Positions 7,970-17,098 are shown, counted from the first letter of the stretch. The stretch: DNA of 64,000 nucleotides from Pseudobutyrivibrio sp. (GCF_015057185.1 NZ_SVEV01000007.1:1-64000), one strand, 5' to 3'. A program made the numbers and translations. The notes: generated by a model from the letters alone, not told the origin.

Positions 7970-9466
7970 TTATAGCACCTCTTCTTTCATTGCATTTGTT
8001 GAGTAGAGCATAACCTTTGTCTCTTGGATTTCATCATGCTCTAGAATCTTTTTAATCCTACCGTCATAGAATACCACGCATTTATCTGCTACTCTCTGCA
8101 GCTCTGGTATCTCTAATGTGTTAATGATGATTGTTTTGCCTTCCTGGGCAAATTTTAAAATCAATTTGTAGATTTCCGCTTTGGCTCCTACGTCGATTCC
8201 CTGTGTTGGGTTGTCGAATAAGAGTACCTCTGCGTCTGTGTTAAGCCATCTGGCGATAAAAACTTTTTGCTGATTACCACCGCTGAGAGAAAGGATTGGA
8301 AGGTCCTCACTCTCAGCTTTTATGTTAAGCATTGCTTTGAATTTTGCGTATCTGGACTTTTCCTTGGCCTTTTTAATTGGAAGATGTCTGGCTGAAAGTG
8401 TTTGCTCTGCCAAGTACATATTCTCAAGGATTGTCATGTCTGGTATTACAGAGTTTTCTTTCCTGTTTGGTGGAAGCAATGCGATTTTGTGCTTCATGGC
8501 ATCATGTATTGAGCCTGGTTTTACCTTTTTTCCATTTACGGTAAAGGTACCTGAGGTTGGAGTTAGGCATCCAAACATTGCATGAAGGAGCTCACTGCTA
8601 CCGGCTCCCTGAAGTCCTGTAAGACCGATAATCTGACCCTTTTTAATATCTAAATTAATGTCCTTGAAGCCTGGTCCGCTGTATCCCTTGAGGGAAACTA
8701 CTGTGTCACCAACCTGACGTGGCTCGTAGGTTTCTCCAGAAGAATATGCCTCGCCAACCATAAGCTTTGTGATGGACTCTGGGTCGGTGTCCTGTATTTT
8801 TCCTGTGGCAATGAAGCTACCATTTCGATAAACAGTGTAGCTGTCAGAGATTTTGAAAATCTCAGGCATCTTGTGGGAAATGAAAATAAATGAAATTCCC
8901 TCTGCCTTTAAGCCATTAATGATTGAAAACAGGTGGTCAACCTCGTCGTTATTAAGAGAGGTTGTTGGCTCGTCCAGAATAATGAGCTTTGCATTTTTAA
9001 ATAAAGCCTTTGAAATCTCAAGGAGCTGTTTCTCACTAGGCTTGAGATTTGCAACCACCTCAGTAGGATTAATTGCAACTCCAAGGCGCTCAAACAAATC
9101 CTTTGCTTCCTTTACCATCTTTGATTTATCTAGAGTAATTTTCCCTTTTGTGTATTCTTTCCCAAGGAAAATATTGTCGTATACTGTCAAATCGTTGAAA
9201 AGATTTAGTTCCTGATGAACAAAGGCAATTCCATATTCCTCAGATTCATTTATGGTAATTTTTGTATATTCATGGCCGTCGAAGCTAATGTTTCCCTCAT
9301 CGGCTACATAAACGCCTGTAAGAATATTCATAAGTGTGGATTTTCCGGCGCCATTTTCACCCAGGAGCGCGTGTACCTGGCCCTTCTCAACCTGCAAATC
9401 TACTCCATGGAGAACCTCAACCCCGTTAAAGGATTTTTTGATTCCCTGCATTTTTAGTAGGCTCAT
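7970..9466 (-). CDS. Sugar ABC transporter ATP-binding protein (RbsA/MglA type)
   Basis: A 498-residue protein with two ABC domains in tandem, the usual form for carbohydrate importers of the CUT2 class. Domain 1 has Walker A GENGAGKST (about residue 36), a signature-like LKPSEKQLLEIS and Walker B LIILDEPT. Domain 2 has the degenerate P-loop GLQGAGSSE, signature LSGGNQQK and Walker B LLFDNPTQG. Only the first site is likely to hydrolyse ATP efficiently, as is usual here. The start has GGAGG eight bases upstream. It lies between the binding-protein gene and the permease gene. Confidence 0.93.
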   Translation of the reverse strand: MSLLKMQGIKKSFNGVEVLHGVDLQVEKGQVHALLGENGAGKSTLMNILTGVYVADEGNISFDGHEYTKITINESEEYGIAFVHQELNLFNDLTVYDNIFLGKEYTKGKITLDKSKMVKEAKDLFERLGVAINPTEVVANLKPSEKQLLEISKALFKNAKLIILDEPTTSLNNDEVDHLFSIINGLKAEGISFIFISHKMPEIFKISDSYTVYRNGSFIATGKIQDTDPESITKLMVGEAYSSGETYEPRQVGDTVVSLKGYSGPGFKDINLDIKKGQIIGLTGLQGAGSSELLHAMFGCLTPTSGTFTVNGKKVKPGSIHDAMKHKIALLPPNRKENSVIPDMTILENMYLAEQTLSARHLPIKKAKEKSRYAKFKAMLNIKAESEDLPILSLSGGNQQKVFIARWLNTDAEVLLFDNPTQGIDVGAKAEIYKLILKFAQEGKTIIINTLEIPELQRVADKCVVFYDGRIKKILEHDEIQETKVMLYSTNAMKEEVL

Positions 9467-9488
9467 TATTCTACCTCCAAAATATTTA

Positions 9489-9514
9489 CAGGGCTAGATT
9501 TTCATCCAGCCCTG
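9489..9514 (-). terminator. Intra-operon hairpin between binding protein and ATPase
   Basis: CAGGGCT pairs with AGCCCTG across a 12-base loop, 11 bases after the binding-protein stop. No long T run follows. Such hairpins commonly stabilise or partly terminate the binding-protein transcript so it is made in excess. Confidence 0.6.
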
Positions 9515-9525
9515 CAATCTTCTCA

Positions 9526-10614
9526 TTAATTGAATGAAGGATAATCATTCACGTTTTCACTAGTAACATTTTCGCATGTAATAACATGGTCCTGAGTTAC
9601 ATCCTTGCCATCAAGGTGATCAACCATATCCTGGATAGCTGTCTGAATCATTGATGGGCTATATGTAACTGATACTAAGCCAGAGCACTGATCAGCGATG
9701 TCTGTGTATGTCTCACCTCTGAGTACTGCGTAGAAATCCTCTAATCCGCCGCAGCCTGAGATTGCTGGGCTATTGCTTAAGAATTTTGTCTTTGTAGCTT
9801 CGTCAATTCCGCCACCGTCAAGGGCCTCAAGAATTCCCATTGCAAGCTCATCATCCTCAGCGTAAATCCACTTGATGTCTGCGTTTGAAGCGTCACCTAA
9901 AAGTGTCTCAAATGAGCTCTTTGTATCTGAACGGCTCCAGTTCATAGCACCTGAATATGTGATGCTTGAAAGGTCTGCCTCTGTCCACTTTGCGTCGTCT
10001 GCGATGTACTCACCGTTGTATGCAAGCTCGCCTGTAAGGTACTCTGTGAAGCCCTGGTCACGAAGTGTTGTAACTGAAGACGTATCGCCTTCGTAGATGT
10101 AAACTTCATCTCCTGGCTGAAGGCCAAGTGAAACGTAGTAAGCTGCACATGCTGCACCGATACCTTCGTTGTCACCCTTTACATTTGAAACTGCTGCATC
10201 TGAAACGCCATCGATAATTCTGTCAAATGCTACGTATGGGATGTCAGCATCTACAAGCTGCTGAATTGCTGACTCAACTGTGTCATCGATTGGCTGGATA
10301 ACAACTGCGATATTTGACTCGCCCTTTGAAACGATGTCCTCAATATTTGTAATCTGCTCTGCTGCACTTGCTGAAGTGATAAGCTCTGCAGTGTACTTGC
10401 CACCATCGTTTACCTCTTGGATTTTTTCCTTTGCAAATGTTGCAACAGCACCTGTCCAGCCGTGATCCTCTGGAGCTGTAAGTACATAGATGTGTGTTGC
10501 ATCTGAATTAGCTGCTGAATCGTTAGAGCCCTTAGAACCACAGCCCACCATTGATACAGCCATTGTTGCTGCAAGAAGTGTGCAAAGGCTCTTTCTCAAT
10601 AAACCTTTTCTCAT
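9526..10614 (-). CDS. Sugar ABC transporter substrate-binding lipoprotein
   Basis: A 362-residue periplasmic-binding-protein-like lipoprotein (Peripla_BP_4, RbsB/XylF type). The signal peptide ends in lipobox SMVGC, followed by a Ser/Asn-rich linker. The mature part starts HIYVLTAPEDHGWTG, matching the ligand-contact strand of this family, and later has IAVVIQPIDD and the AVSNVKGDNEG stretch. The true start is the ATG at 10614 with AGGAGG seven bases upstream; a longer frame adds 11 unlikely residues. It is the first gene of the operon with the double ATPase and permease. The ligand is probably a sugar. Confidence 0.9.
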   Translation of the reverse strand: MRKGLLRKSLCTLLAATMAVSMVGCGSKGSNDSAANSDATHIYVLTAPEDHGWTGAVATFAKEKIQEVNDGGKYTAELITSASAAEQITNIEDIVSKGESNIAVVIQPIDDTVESAIQQLVDADIPYVAFDRIIDGVSDAAVSNVKGDNEGIGAACAAYYVSLGLQPGDEVYIYEGDTSSVTTLRDQGFTEYLTGELAYNGEYIADDAKWTEADLSSITYSGAMNWSRSDTKSSFETLLGDASNADIKWIYAEDDELAMGILEALDGGGIDEATKTKFLSNSPAISGCGGLEDFYAVLRGETYTDIADQCSGLVSVTYSPSMIQTAIQDMVDHLDGKDVTQDHVITCENVTSENVNDYPSFN

Positions 10615-10701
10615 AATAAAACCTCCTAGTATATACATAAATAGCAATTTCGTTGCCTTTTCTTAACTTGCTATCATTGTACTTTTCTAGAAGGTCTTCA
10701 A

Positions 10702-10730
10702 ATATCATCTTATTTCATTTTTTTTGTCAA
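10702..10730 (-). promoter_or_regulatory. Possible sigma-A promoter of the sugar ABC operon
   Basis: A perfect TTGACA (10725-10730, minus strand) lies upstream of the binding-protein gene; the -10 is weak (TGATAT, 17-base spacer) inside an A/T-rich stretch. Confidence 0.3.
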
Positions 10731-10752
10731 TTTTTGTTGCACTCTTCTTTTT

Positions 10753-11913
10753 TCAGTGAAGCATAGACAACAAATCATTCAACCTCTTTTCATAGGTGCA
10801 ATTTACCTTCACAAATTCATAGCCCTGGGCAGCGATTTTGTTTCGCTCAGTGTCATGCTTTAGGTAGTAGTCAACTTTTTCATATAAATCACGCTGGTTA
10901 TAATACCAAACCATATGCTTTTCATTTTCAAAAAACATAGGTAGCTCAGCCTGGAAATTGGTAATGCAAAAACCACCGGCTCCAAGGATATCGTATATAC
11001 GAAGTGGTATACCGCTTTTGATATTTGGAATAGTCATGTTTAAATTGATTTTGGAATTTTTGAAAACAAGTGGCATTTCTTCCCAGTAGTCCACGCTTCC
11101 TCGGTAGTTTACGCGGATTAAATCCTGCACGTTTGAATTGGTGTAAATACTCACATCATGGTGCTTTGAAAGCTCTATCAGGATAGAGCGGCGCTGCTTT
11201 TCTGCGATTTTAAACCCAAGGGTTGTAACCGAGAATATGAGATTCAAATCCGATAAGGAGTCCTCTGATTTTTCCAATTCAAAGTAATTTTGTAGCTCCA
11301 TGAGAATTTCCGGAGTTAGCATTCTATCGATGATGTTTATTCCCTGCAAATCCTTTTGGGCTTCCATTGTAGCCTCAAAGTAGCCACGAAGATATTCTGG
11401 CAGGGTGTATTCCATTTTGTCGTAGGAGTTTTTCTCATAGAGAGAGCCTACGAAGCTAATGTTGTTTACATATTTTTCCTGATTTGATGTGTTGGCAAAA
11501 AGATAATCCAGACGGTCTGTATCCACAGCCAACGGCAAATGAAAAATGTTATCCACACCCATGCCCTTGAATTCTTCAACATTTGTTAAATCAAACAGGA
11601 AAATGCGGTTAACATTGTTGAAAACTGATTTGTGATACATGGAAATTAGTGGATTATCGCAGCTCCAGCAGACGTAAAGCAGACCGCACTCTTGGCAAAC
11701 GTTAGAAATTAAAGGGAAATAATTCACTGTAAAGAAAAAGTCGTAGGTGGTGGTTTTGATTTTCTGGCGTAGAAGCTCTGCGAACTCTTCGTCCACATCA
11801 TAATTGAGGAGGTCCTGATAAACCTCCTCAACCTCAAAGCCAAGCTTGATAAATGTGTACTTTATGTCCTTGTAGTTGTAGGCTTTCCACCTATACATTA
11901 AAATTTTTTTCAT
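10753..11913 (-). CDS. Glycosyltransferase (CgeB/DUF3880 type), flagellar locus
   Basis: A 386-residue protein resembling CgeB-like glycosyltransferases: an N-terminal Rossmann-like half beginning KKILMYRWK and a C-terminal GT-B half with SGIPLRIYDILGAGGFC near residue 315, the nucleotide-sugar-binding region of this group. The ATG at 11913 gives a seven-base gap from the upstream glycosyltransferase and avoids an overlapping leader, so it is preferred over a start 54 bases earlier. It follows flagellin and another glycosyltransferase, so it probably adds sugar to flagellin or a cell-surface polymer. The acceptor is inferred only from context. Confidence 0.75.
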   Translation of the reverse strand: MKKILMYRWKAYNYKDIKYTFIKLGFEVEEVYQDLLNYDVDEEFAELLRQKIKTTTYDFFFTVNYFPLISNVCQECGLLYVCWSCDNPLISMYHKSVFNNVNRIFLFDLTNVEEFKGMGVDNIFHLPLAVDTDRLDYLFANTSNQEKYVNNISFVGSLYEKNSYDKMEYTLPEYLRGYFEATMEAQKDLQGINIIDRMLTPEILMELQNYFELEKSEDSLSDLNLIFSVTTLGFKIAEKQRRSILIELSKHHDVSIYTNSNVQDLIRVNYRGSVDYWEEMPLVFKNSKINLNMTIPNIKSGIPLRIYDILGAGGFCITNFQAELPMFFENEKHMVWYYNQRDLYEKVDYYLKHDTERNKIAAQGYEFVKVNCTYEKRLNDLLSMLH

Positions 11914-11920
11914 ACTATAC

Positions 11921-13777
11921 TCAAATATGCAACGAATCAACTCCATATGCGTTACGTATGATTTCAACCAGCTGCTGATAGGTTGCGACGGCTTCGTCGG
12001 TTTTGCCGGCGACGTCCAGGTCTGCGATTTGTTTTAGAAGTGCTTCCTCTAGGTTGTACATCTCCTGGAATTTGACTGGATCATTTGCTTTGGCTTGCCT
12101 TACTTTGATGATGTCGGTGTAGAACTTTGAAAGATTTTTCAGCACCTCGTCCATCATCGGTCTGAGCCCCATAATATTCTTCAAAGAGGTTAGGGCTGCG
12201 GTGGCATTATCCTGAAGTTCAAAAAACTGCTTGATTCCATTTACCAGCTGAACCTCTGTTGGAGTAGCCGAATTGTCTTCCTCCTCGATCCACTGCTGGT
12301 GCAGGTCATACCAAGCGTCTACCAAATCAATATATTCGTTTAGCTTTTCCTGCAGCTCATCAATGGTAGCATATTCTTCGTAGTGGAATGCCCGCTCCAT
12401 CAATCTAATATTAATGAACATGGACATTTCCTTTTTGCCGTCAGTCTGGTTAAATACAGCAAGCAAATTGTTCAGCTGCTCATCGGTTAATTGAGGCGCA
12501 GAATTGTCAATTTCTTTTTGGAGTACGTCTCTGAAACCTGGACGAATAAAGAATTTGTTCAGCACATCTCTGATTTCTCGCTTGTTGCCATACTCGCAGG
12601 CCTTGTCGATAAGTGTTATGACAAATCCGCGGTTGATTCGAACAACAAGAGAATTCCAACTGATTCTGCGGTAGTAGTGGACCAGCGGACCAAAATCATC
12701 ATTTCTCATTCCACAGGTCATAATGTAGCAGTACATCAAGTTGGTGTGCAGTTCGTCGTAGGTATCATTAATGAAAATGCCGCCTTGTACAAACATCTGG
12801 CCACGATCCTTGCCAAATTTTTCATAGATGTCAAAATAATACTGAGCTGCTTTTACGCATTCCTCATTCATGTTTCGGGTGAACATAATTTTGGCTGCAT
12901 AAATAGAAAATTTTGCCTTAGGGATTGGCATTATTTCATCCTTTGCCATCTGCTCATTATATAATTTTAGAATTTCATCGAATTTTTCCTTTGCTTCCAG
13001 GGCGATAACCATTCCAATCATAAATGGTCCGCGATATTGTAAGGATTCTCTTTCTTTGATATCAAAGGAATCGCAATATCCCTTGTGGCATACCTCATAG
13101 AGTCTTTCGAAATCCTTTATGGCTCTAAGCTCCTGGGCTAGCTGGTATGGCCAGCGGAGATTATCTGGCATCTCCTCCCACATCTCCTCTAGTAGTGGGA
13201 TATTTCTCATGGAGTGGGCAATATTATCCTTCTCATCTTTATAAACATATCCAAAGTGTCCTGCTCTAGCATCCATAAACATGGCGTTGCCGAAGGATGG
13301 CTCGATATACTCATGAACCTTGCCAATAAAATGTGTTTCTGGAGTCACGGAGCACATGCGGACCACCTCAATGTCCTCGTATTCTTTTGCTTCGAAATCC
13401 AGATAGTTGCGCTGGAAATAACCTCCAAGATTGTATTCAAGGCATTTAGGATTTTTAAAAAATTCAATTATATATTTGGTATCCAAAAACCACTCGTCAT
13501 CATCGATGAACAAAAACATTTTGCCATTGGCCTGATCAAGCTGGAAATTTCTGGCTGCTGCAAAATCCTTAATCCAGGTAAATTCAAATACCTCATCAGC
13601 GTATTTTTCAATGATTGCTCTGGTTTCTGGTTCGCAGCCTGTGTCAACAACCTGAAGCTCTGAATCTATTGCCTCGCGAATAGGCATAAGAGATTTGAGG
13701 CAGCGCTCAGTAGTTTCTGGTCTGCCACAGCAAAGTAAACCTATTGTAAGTAGTTTCGTTTTTGGCTTATTGTTCAT
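11921..13777 (-). CDS. Family 2 glycosyltransferase with C-terminal helical (TPR-like) region
   Basis: A 618-residue protein. Residues 1 to about 230 are a GT-A fold: TIGLLCCGRPETTERCL, the VVDTG donor-loop strand, and the metal-binding FIDDDEWF at about residue 92, followed by GKVHEYIEP. The remaining ~380 residues are helix-rich and acidic, like tetratricopeptide regions fused to GT2 enzymes. Similar proteins lie beside flagellin genes in Firmicutes and modify filament proteins. It is cotranscribed with the next glycosyltransferase, seven bases downstream. The sugar and target cannot be read from sequence. Confidence 0.8.
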   Translation of the reverse strand: MNNKPKTKLLTIGLLCCGRPETTERCLKSLMPIREAIDSELQVVDTGCEPETRAIIEKYADEVFEFTWIKDFAAARNFQLDQANGKMFLFIDDDEWFLDTKYIIEFFKNPKCLEYNLGGYFQRNYLDFEAKEYEDIEVVRMCSVTPETHFIGKVHEYIEPSFGNAMFMDARAGHFGYVYKDEKDNIAHSMRNIPLLEEMWEEMPDNLRWPYQLAQELRAIKDFERLYEVCHKGYCDSFDIKERESLQYRGPFMIGMVIALEAKEKFDEILKLYNEQMAKDEIMPIPKAKFSIYAAKIMFTRNMNEECVKAAQYYFDIYEKFGKDRGQMFVQGGIFINDTYDELHTNLMYCYIMTCGMRNDDFGPLVHYYRRISWNSLVVRINRGFVITLIDKACEYGNKREIRDVLNKFFIRPGFRDVLQKEIDNSAPQLTDEQLNNLLAVFNQTDGKKEMSMFINIRLMERAFHYEEYATIDELQEKLNEYIDLVDAWYDLHQQWIEEEDNSATPTEVQLVNGIKQFFELQDNATAALTSLKNIMGLRPMMDEVLKNLSKFYTDIIKVRQAKANDPVKFQEMYNLEEALLKQIADLDVAGKTDEAVATYQQLVEIIRNAYGVDSLHI

Positions 13778-13803
13778 ATTGTCCCCGTCCTTTTAATCAG
13801 GAA

Positions 13804-13827
13804 AAGGCTCGTCATCTGACGAGCCTT
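13804..13827 (-). terminator. Bidirectional-looking terminator between flagellar gene and glycosyltransferases
   Basis: AAGGCTCGTC pairs with GACGAGCCTT across ATCT; the minus-strand stem is followed by TTTTCC. It lies 12 bases after the stop of the 13840-14337 gene, and may reduce read-through into the glycosyltransferases. Confidence 0.75.
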
Positions 13828-13839
13828 ACTTTTTAATTA

Positions 13840-14337
13840 TTAATATGTTCCAACTACAAGTGGTCTGTACATTTCCTCACCCTCTGTAAGTCCAGGTACA
13901 TTGCCAAGGCAGCTATCAATCAATCGATTGATTTCCTTGCTAACGATTGCCTTCTCACCTGGTGCATCAACTAATCCTCTGAAGTCGTAAATATCAATAC
14001 TCTTTATTTCTATTATTTTTTCTTCGATGTCCTTAAGAATGTCGGTGAGAACTGTTTCGATATCAATCTTGTGATTAATTACTAAAACTGTGTCATCTAA
14101 GTTCTCACTTATATCGTAAATCATGTTGCAGTATTTTTCAAACTTTTCAACTATCTCTGAGTAATCCATTCCCATGGACTCGAGATATTCTCCAATTACT
14201 AAGGCTTTCTGCTGGCACTCAATCAATACTCTTAAGTCCCCTTGCATGTCGTCTGTCCCGCCATTTGCAAATCTGCTATTTGCTGAGTAAAGCTCCAAAA
14301 CCATTGTTTCCAGTTTGTTTCTTGTAAAATATGCCAT
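13840..14337 (-). CDS. Uncharacterised helical protein of the flagellin locus
   Basis: A 165-residue soluble protein with no signal or membrane segment. It is mostly charged helix (ETMVLELYSANSRF at the start, a coiled-coil-like stretch around 85-125). It does not match a family I can name. Its place directly after flagellin and before the filament glycosyltransferases suggests a flagellin chaperone, assembly or modification helper, but this is context only. The start has GAGGTAAGG eight bases upstream. A weak sigma-28-like TAAA/TCGAAA pair lies in its leader. Confidence 0.7.
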   Translation of the reverse strand: MAYFTRNKLETMVLELYSANSRFANGGTDDMQGDLRVLIECQQKALVIGEYLESMGMDYSEIVEKFEKYCNMIYDISENLDDTVLVINHKIDIETVLTDILKDIEEKIIEIKSIDIYDFRGLVDAPGEKAIVSKEINRLIDSCLGNVPGLTEGEEMYRPLVVGTY

Positions 14338-14427
14338 ATGCCTTACCTCACTTTTTATATCTGAACCCTCTTTCGAGGAGCTGTATTCATTTTTAAGTTG
14401 CTATTTAGTTTTTCTTTTTAAAATCAT

Positions 14428-14451
14428 CCCCACCCCTTTGAAGAGGTGGGG
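14428..14451 (-). terminator. Flagellin terminator
   Basis: CCCCACC pairs with GGTGGGG around a ten-base loop, 68 bases past the flagellin stop; the minus-strand tail is ATGATTTT, so the T run is short. Confidence 0.6.
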
Positions 14452-14518
14452 AGAATCTAATTTTTATGCTAAAAATTCTGCCAAGTAGGAATTGAAAAAT
14501 GTTGATATATTTTCAATT

Positions 14519-16045
14519 CTACTGAAGGAGTGAAAGTACACCCTGTGTAGCCTGATTTGCCTGAGCCAGCATTGACTGTCCTGCCTGCTGTAGGATGTTG
14601 TTCTTGCTGTACTCAACCATTTCATCGGCCATATCTGTATCACGGATACGAGATTCAGCTGCCTCTGTGTTCTCAACTACGTTGTCGAGGTTCTTGATAG
14701 AGTGCTCTAATCTGTTCTGTACGGCACCAAGTTCTGCTCTCTGAGCTGAAACTCTCTGGATTGCATCTGCGATAGCATCAATTGCGTAGGTTGCAATCTT
14801 ACCTGTTGCATCAGATACGTTAAGTCCTGCGATACCGATTGATTTAGCATTCATAGCTTCAAGCTTGATGTTGATCTTGTTTGACATCGCTGCGTCAGCA
14901 CCAACGTGAAGGTTAAGTGTAAGTGCGTTCTGGATGTTTACATAACCCTTGCTCATTGAGAAGCTAACTGTTGTTGATGTAACTTCTTTACCATCGATAG
15001 TCTTTACAACATGTGCTGACTTCCAAATATATGCACCGTTTTCCTGTCCTGGAACTACATCGTATTTAGACTGTGGTGTTGTTGACTTTAATGTATCCAT
15101 TGCAGCTGCGCCATCTGTAGCACCTACTGAAGAAGCTGCCTTAAGCTCGATTGCTACCATTCTGTATGCTGCTGTTGCCTTAATAAGAGTTACGTTAGCA
15201 TCATCAATACCTGTTGACTTGTTGTATGATGTAGAGAATCTAGTTACTTCATTACCATTGTACTTAATTGTTGAACCTGCTGTGATGAGGTTGTTGAGGT
15301 ATGCGTTTGTAACCTTTGCGTTAGCAACGTCTGTTGTATCTGCGATTGTGTATGTCTTTCCGTCGATGGAAATTGTATCACCTGATGTTAAATTCCATGT
15401 ACCAGGATCGTCATCTGTTGCGCCCTTAGTATAAGCTGCGGTTAATAACAATGCTTTTGCTGCTTCGTAGTTGTTTGCAGCACCTATTGTGTACTGTGTT
15501 CCACCGATTGTGTACTTCTCACCAGCTTCAAGGGACTCCATAATAAATGTTGCTCTTGTTGTATTCTGTACAAGTGTTCCATCGAGACCTGCATCATGAG
15601 CGTTGATGTACATTTTTCTAAGTCCTACGTCACCTTTAAGAAGGAATGTCTCGTTGAACTTTGTTGTAGATGCGATACGATCAATTTCCTGTGTAAGCTG
15701 ATTAATTTCGTTTTGGATGTCGTCACGATCTGACTCTGAGTTAGTTCCGTTAGCTGCCTGTACTGCTAACTCGTTCATTCTCTGAAGCATGTCGTGAACT
15801 TCTGTGAGGGCACCTTCAGCTGTCTGTACTGAAGATACACCGTCTGAGGCGTTTGTAGAAGCCTGGGTCAAACCACGAATCTGTTTTCTCATCTTCTCAG
15901 AAATTGAAAGTCCTGCTGCGTCATCGGCTGCTCTATTGATTTTAAATCCAGATGAAAGCTTTTCTGTACTCTTAGACTGAGAATCTGTTGTAATGTTTAG
16001 CGTTCTTGATGAGTTCGCTGCCTGCATGTTATGTTGTACTACCAT
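14519..16045 (-). CDS. fliC: Flagellin
   Basis: The filament subunit, 508 residues. The conserved N-terminal D0/D1 region starts VVQHNMQAANSSRTL and contains LSSGFKINRAADDAAGL; the conserved C-terminal region ends in a NNILQQAGQSMLAQANQ stretch. Both helices pack in the filament core and carry the export signal. The ~200-residue middle is variable, as expected for the surface-exposed domains. The ATG at 16045 has GGAGG seven bases upstream; a longer frame adding MEEFI lacks this site. It has its own sigma-28 promoter, a long leader and a terminator. Nearby glycosyltransferases suggest Ser/Thr modification of the middle domain. Confidence 0.97.
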   Translation of the reverse strand: MVVQHNMQAANSSRTLNITTDSQSKSTEKLSSGFKINRAADDAAGLSISEKMRKQIRGLTQASTNASDGVSSVQTAEGALTEVHDMLQRMNELAVQAANGTNSESDRDDIQNEINQLTQEIDRIASTTKFNETFLLKGDVGLRKMYINAHDAGLDGTLVQNTTRATFIMESLEAGEKYTIGGTQYTIGAANNYEAAKALLLTAAYTKGATDDDPGTWNLTSGDTISIDGKTYTIADTTDVANAKVTNAYLNNLITAGSTIKYNGNEVTRFSTSYNKSTGIDDANVTLIKATAAYRMVAIELKAASSVGATDGAAAMDTLKSTTPQSKYDVVPGQENGAYIWKSAHVVKTIDGKEVTSTTVSFSMSKGYVNIQNALTLNLHVGADAAMSNKINIKLEAMNAKSIGIAGLNVSDATGKIATYAIDAIADAIQRVSAQRAELGAVQNRLEHSIKNLDNVVENTEAAESRIRDTDMADEMVEYSKNNILQQAGQSMLAQANQATQGVLSLLQ

Positions 16046-16199
16046 AATAAATTCCTCCATGAGATTCTGCTAAATCCTTTTAGCATTTAAATCCGTTTTT
16101 TGATAGCCCAACATCCGTGTCTGGCCTTGGTTATTAAATTTGATTTTAAAATAGATTCGAATTCGATTTTGTAAGGTGAAATTGTTCCTTACACCTTAT
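16046..16199 (-). promoter_or_regulatory. Flagellin mRNA leader with GGA motifs and a hairpin
   Basis: From the sigma-28 promoter to the ATG the leader is about 150 bases. GTAAGG and CCTTAC (around 16171-16193) can pair in a hairpin. At least five GGA triplets occur on the minus strand, one in the Shine-Dalgarno. This pattern resembles CsrA-controlled flagellin leaders of Firmicutes. No csrA or fliW gene is in this window, so control by CsrA is inferred. Confidence 0.4.
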
Positions 16200-16226
16200 T
16201 TATCGTTTTTGTGTCCAAAAACTTTA
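16200..16226 (-). promoter_or_regulatory. Sigma-28 (SigD) promoter of flagellin
   Basis: On the minus strand TAAA (16223-16226) is followed after exactly 15 bases by AACGATAA (16200-16207). The known consensus is TAAA-N15-GCCGATAA, so this is a six-of-eight -10 match with perfect -35 and spacing. It sits about 155 bases upstream of the flagellin ATG. Confidence 0.8.
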
Positions 16227-16287
16227 CCCCTTTTTTGAAAAAAGTTTCACAGTGTAACAATTTTCTCATTTTCTAGACAATATAAAA

Positions 16288-16327
16288 AACTCGCAGAACC
16301 CTTGATTTTACTGGGTTTCTGCGAGTT
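16288..16327 (-). terminator. Terminator of the FlgN-like gene
   Basis: AACTCGCAGAA and TTCTGCGAGTT form a long stem with an extra CCC/GGG pairing and a ten-base loop; the minus-strand side is followed by TTTTTTATA. It separates the chaperone gene from the flagellin promoter. Confidence 0.85.
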
Positions 16328-16376
16328 GAAATATTATCTGAAAATTTATCTAATTTTTTATATATTTTTATTAAAA

Positions 16377-16859
16377 TTACTTCTTTTTGTCCAAAAATGC
16401 AGGGTCATTGGCCTTGTTATGGGCCATCATATTTCTATAATATGATGAAACTACGTCACCTGATTTTTTGATTTCTCTGACATCTTTTTTGATGTTTGCA
16501 AAACGTGTTTTGGCATACTCCTTATTTTTATATTCTGTTGCCTCCACATCTGCAGTTAGATCAGAAATCTGTCGAATTAAATCCTGCATGAGACGAATCT
16601 CATCAGCATATGTTTCTCGGTCCTCTTCGATTATGTCCTTTACACGATTGAAAAGTTGCTCGAAGCCCTCATCCAACATAATGATTCTGTCTATCAGCTC
16701 CGATTTCATATTCATGTTGCGCTCCAAATCATCTGGAGTAGTATTTGGATCCTGGAGGATGGCTGCTTGCTCCTTATTTCTTATAAGAAGTACGTTCAGC
16801 ACATCAGCTTTCTTCTCCAAAGATTCTCGCAGCATTACTACATAGTCCATATTTTCCAT
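16377..16859 (-). CDS. FlgN/FliT-like flagellar export chaperone
   Basis: A 160-residue soluble helical protein. It has the length and all-helix heptad pattern of FlgN-type chaperones that escort hook-associated proteins to the flagellar export gate (LRESLEKKADVLNVLL start, MKSELIDRIIMLDEGFEQLF middle, charged lysine tail). Sequence identity to known FlgN is not visible by eye, so the call rests on fold pattern and location between FliS and flagellin. The ATG at 16859 has GGGGG seven bases upstream and is preferred over one four codons earlier. It is ended by a strong terminator. Confidence 0.6.
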   Translation of the reverse strand: MENMDYVVMLRESLEKKADVLNVLLIRNKEQAAILQDPNTTPDDLERNMNMKSELIDRIIMLDEGFEQLFNRVKDIIEEDRETYADEIRLMQDLIRQISDLTADVEATEYKNKEYAKTRFANIKKDVREIKKSGDVVSSYYRNMMAHNKANDPAFLDKKK

Positions 16860-16884
16860 AATAACCCCCATTTTTTAAATAATT

Positions 16885-17094
16885 AACTCCGCTAGTTACG
16901 GTCTCAAGCCTACATATTACTTCCGTTCGCTGACACGCTCACTTCAGTAACATGTAGAGCTTGATACCTACTAGCTCACCTAATTACCTTACCATTCAAC
17001 TGAAACATGCTGACTTCAGCACTATAGAGCTTGATACCTACTAGCTCATCAAATTACTTTACTATTCATCTAAAACATGCTGGCTTTAGCATCA
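16885..17094. repeat. Seventy-bp direct repeat with an inverted upstream partner
   Basis: Copy 1 (16955-17024) and copy 2 (17025-17094) each start TAGAGCTTGATACCTACT and are about 85% identical at a 70-bp period. Each contains a small hairpin (TGCTGA/TCAGCA in copy 1). Upstream, 16887-16918 reads as an inverted version of 16947-16976, so the region can also fold as a ~30-bp stem. It lies between the FliS and FlgN-like genes and codes for nothing recognisable. Confidence 0.75.
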
Positions 17095-17098
17095 ATAA

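Noticed and set aside
12491-12964. Plus-strand 157-residue frame in the glycosyltransferase
   Set aside because: Antisense shadow; the minus-strand gene has motifs and a ribosome site.
14949-15434. Plus-strand 161-residue frame in flagellin
   Set aside because: Antisense to the flagellin gene, no ribosome site or family likeness.
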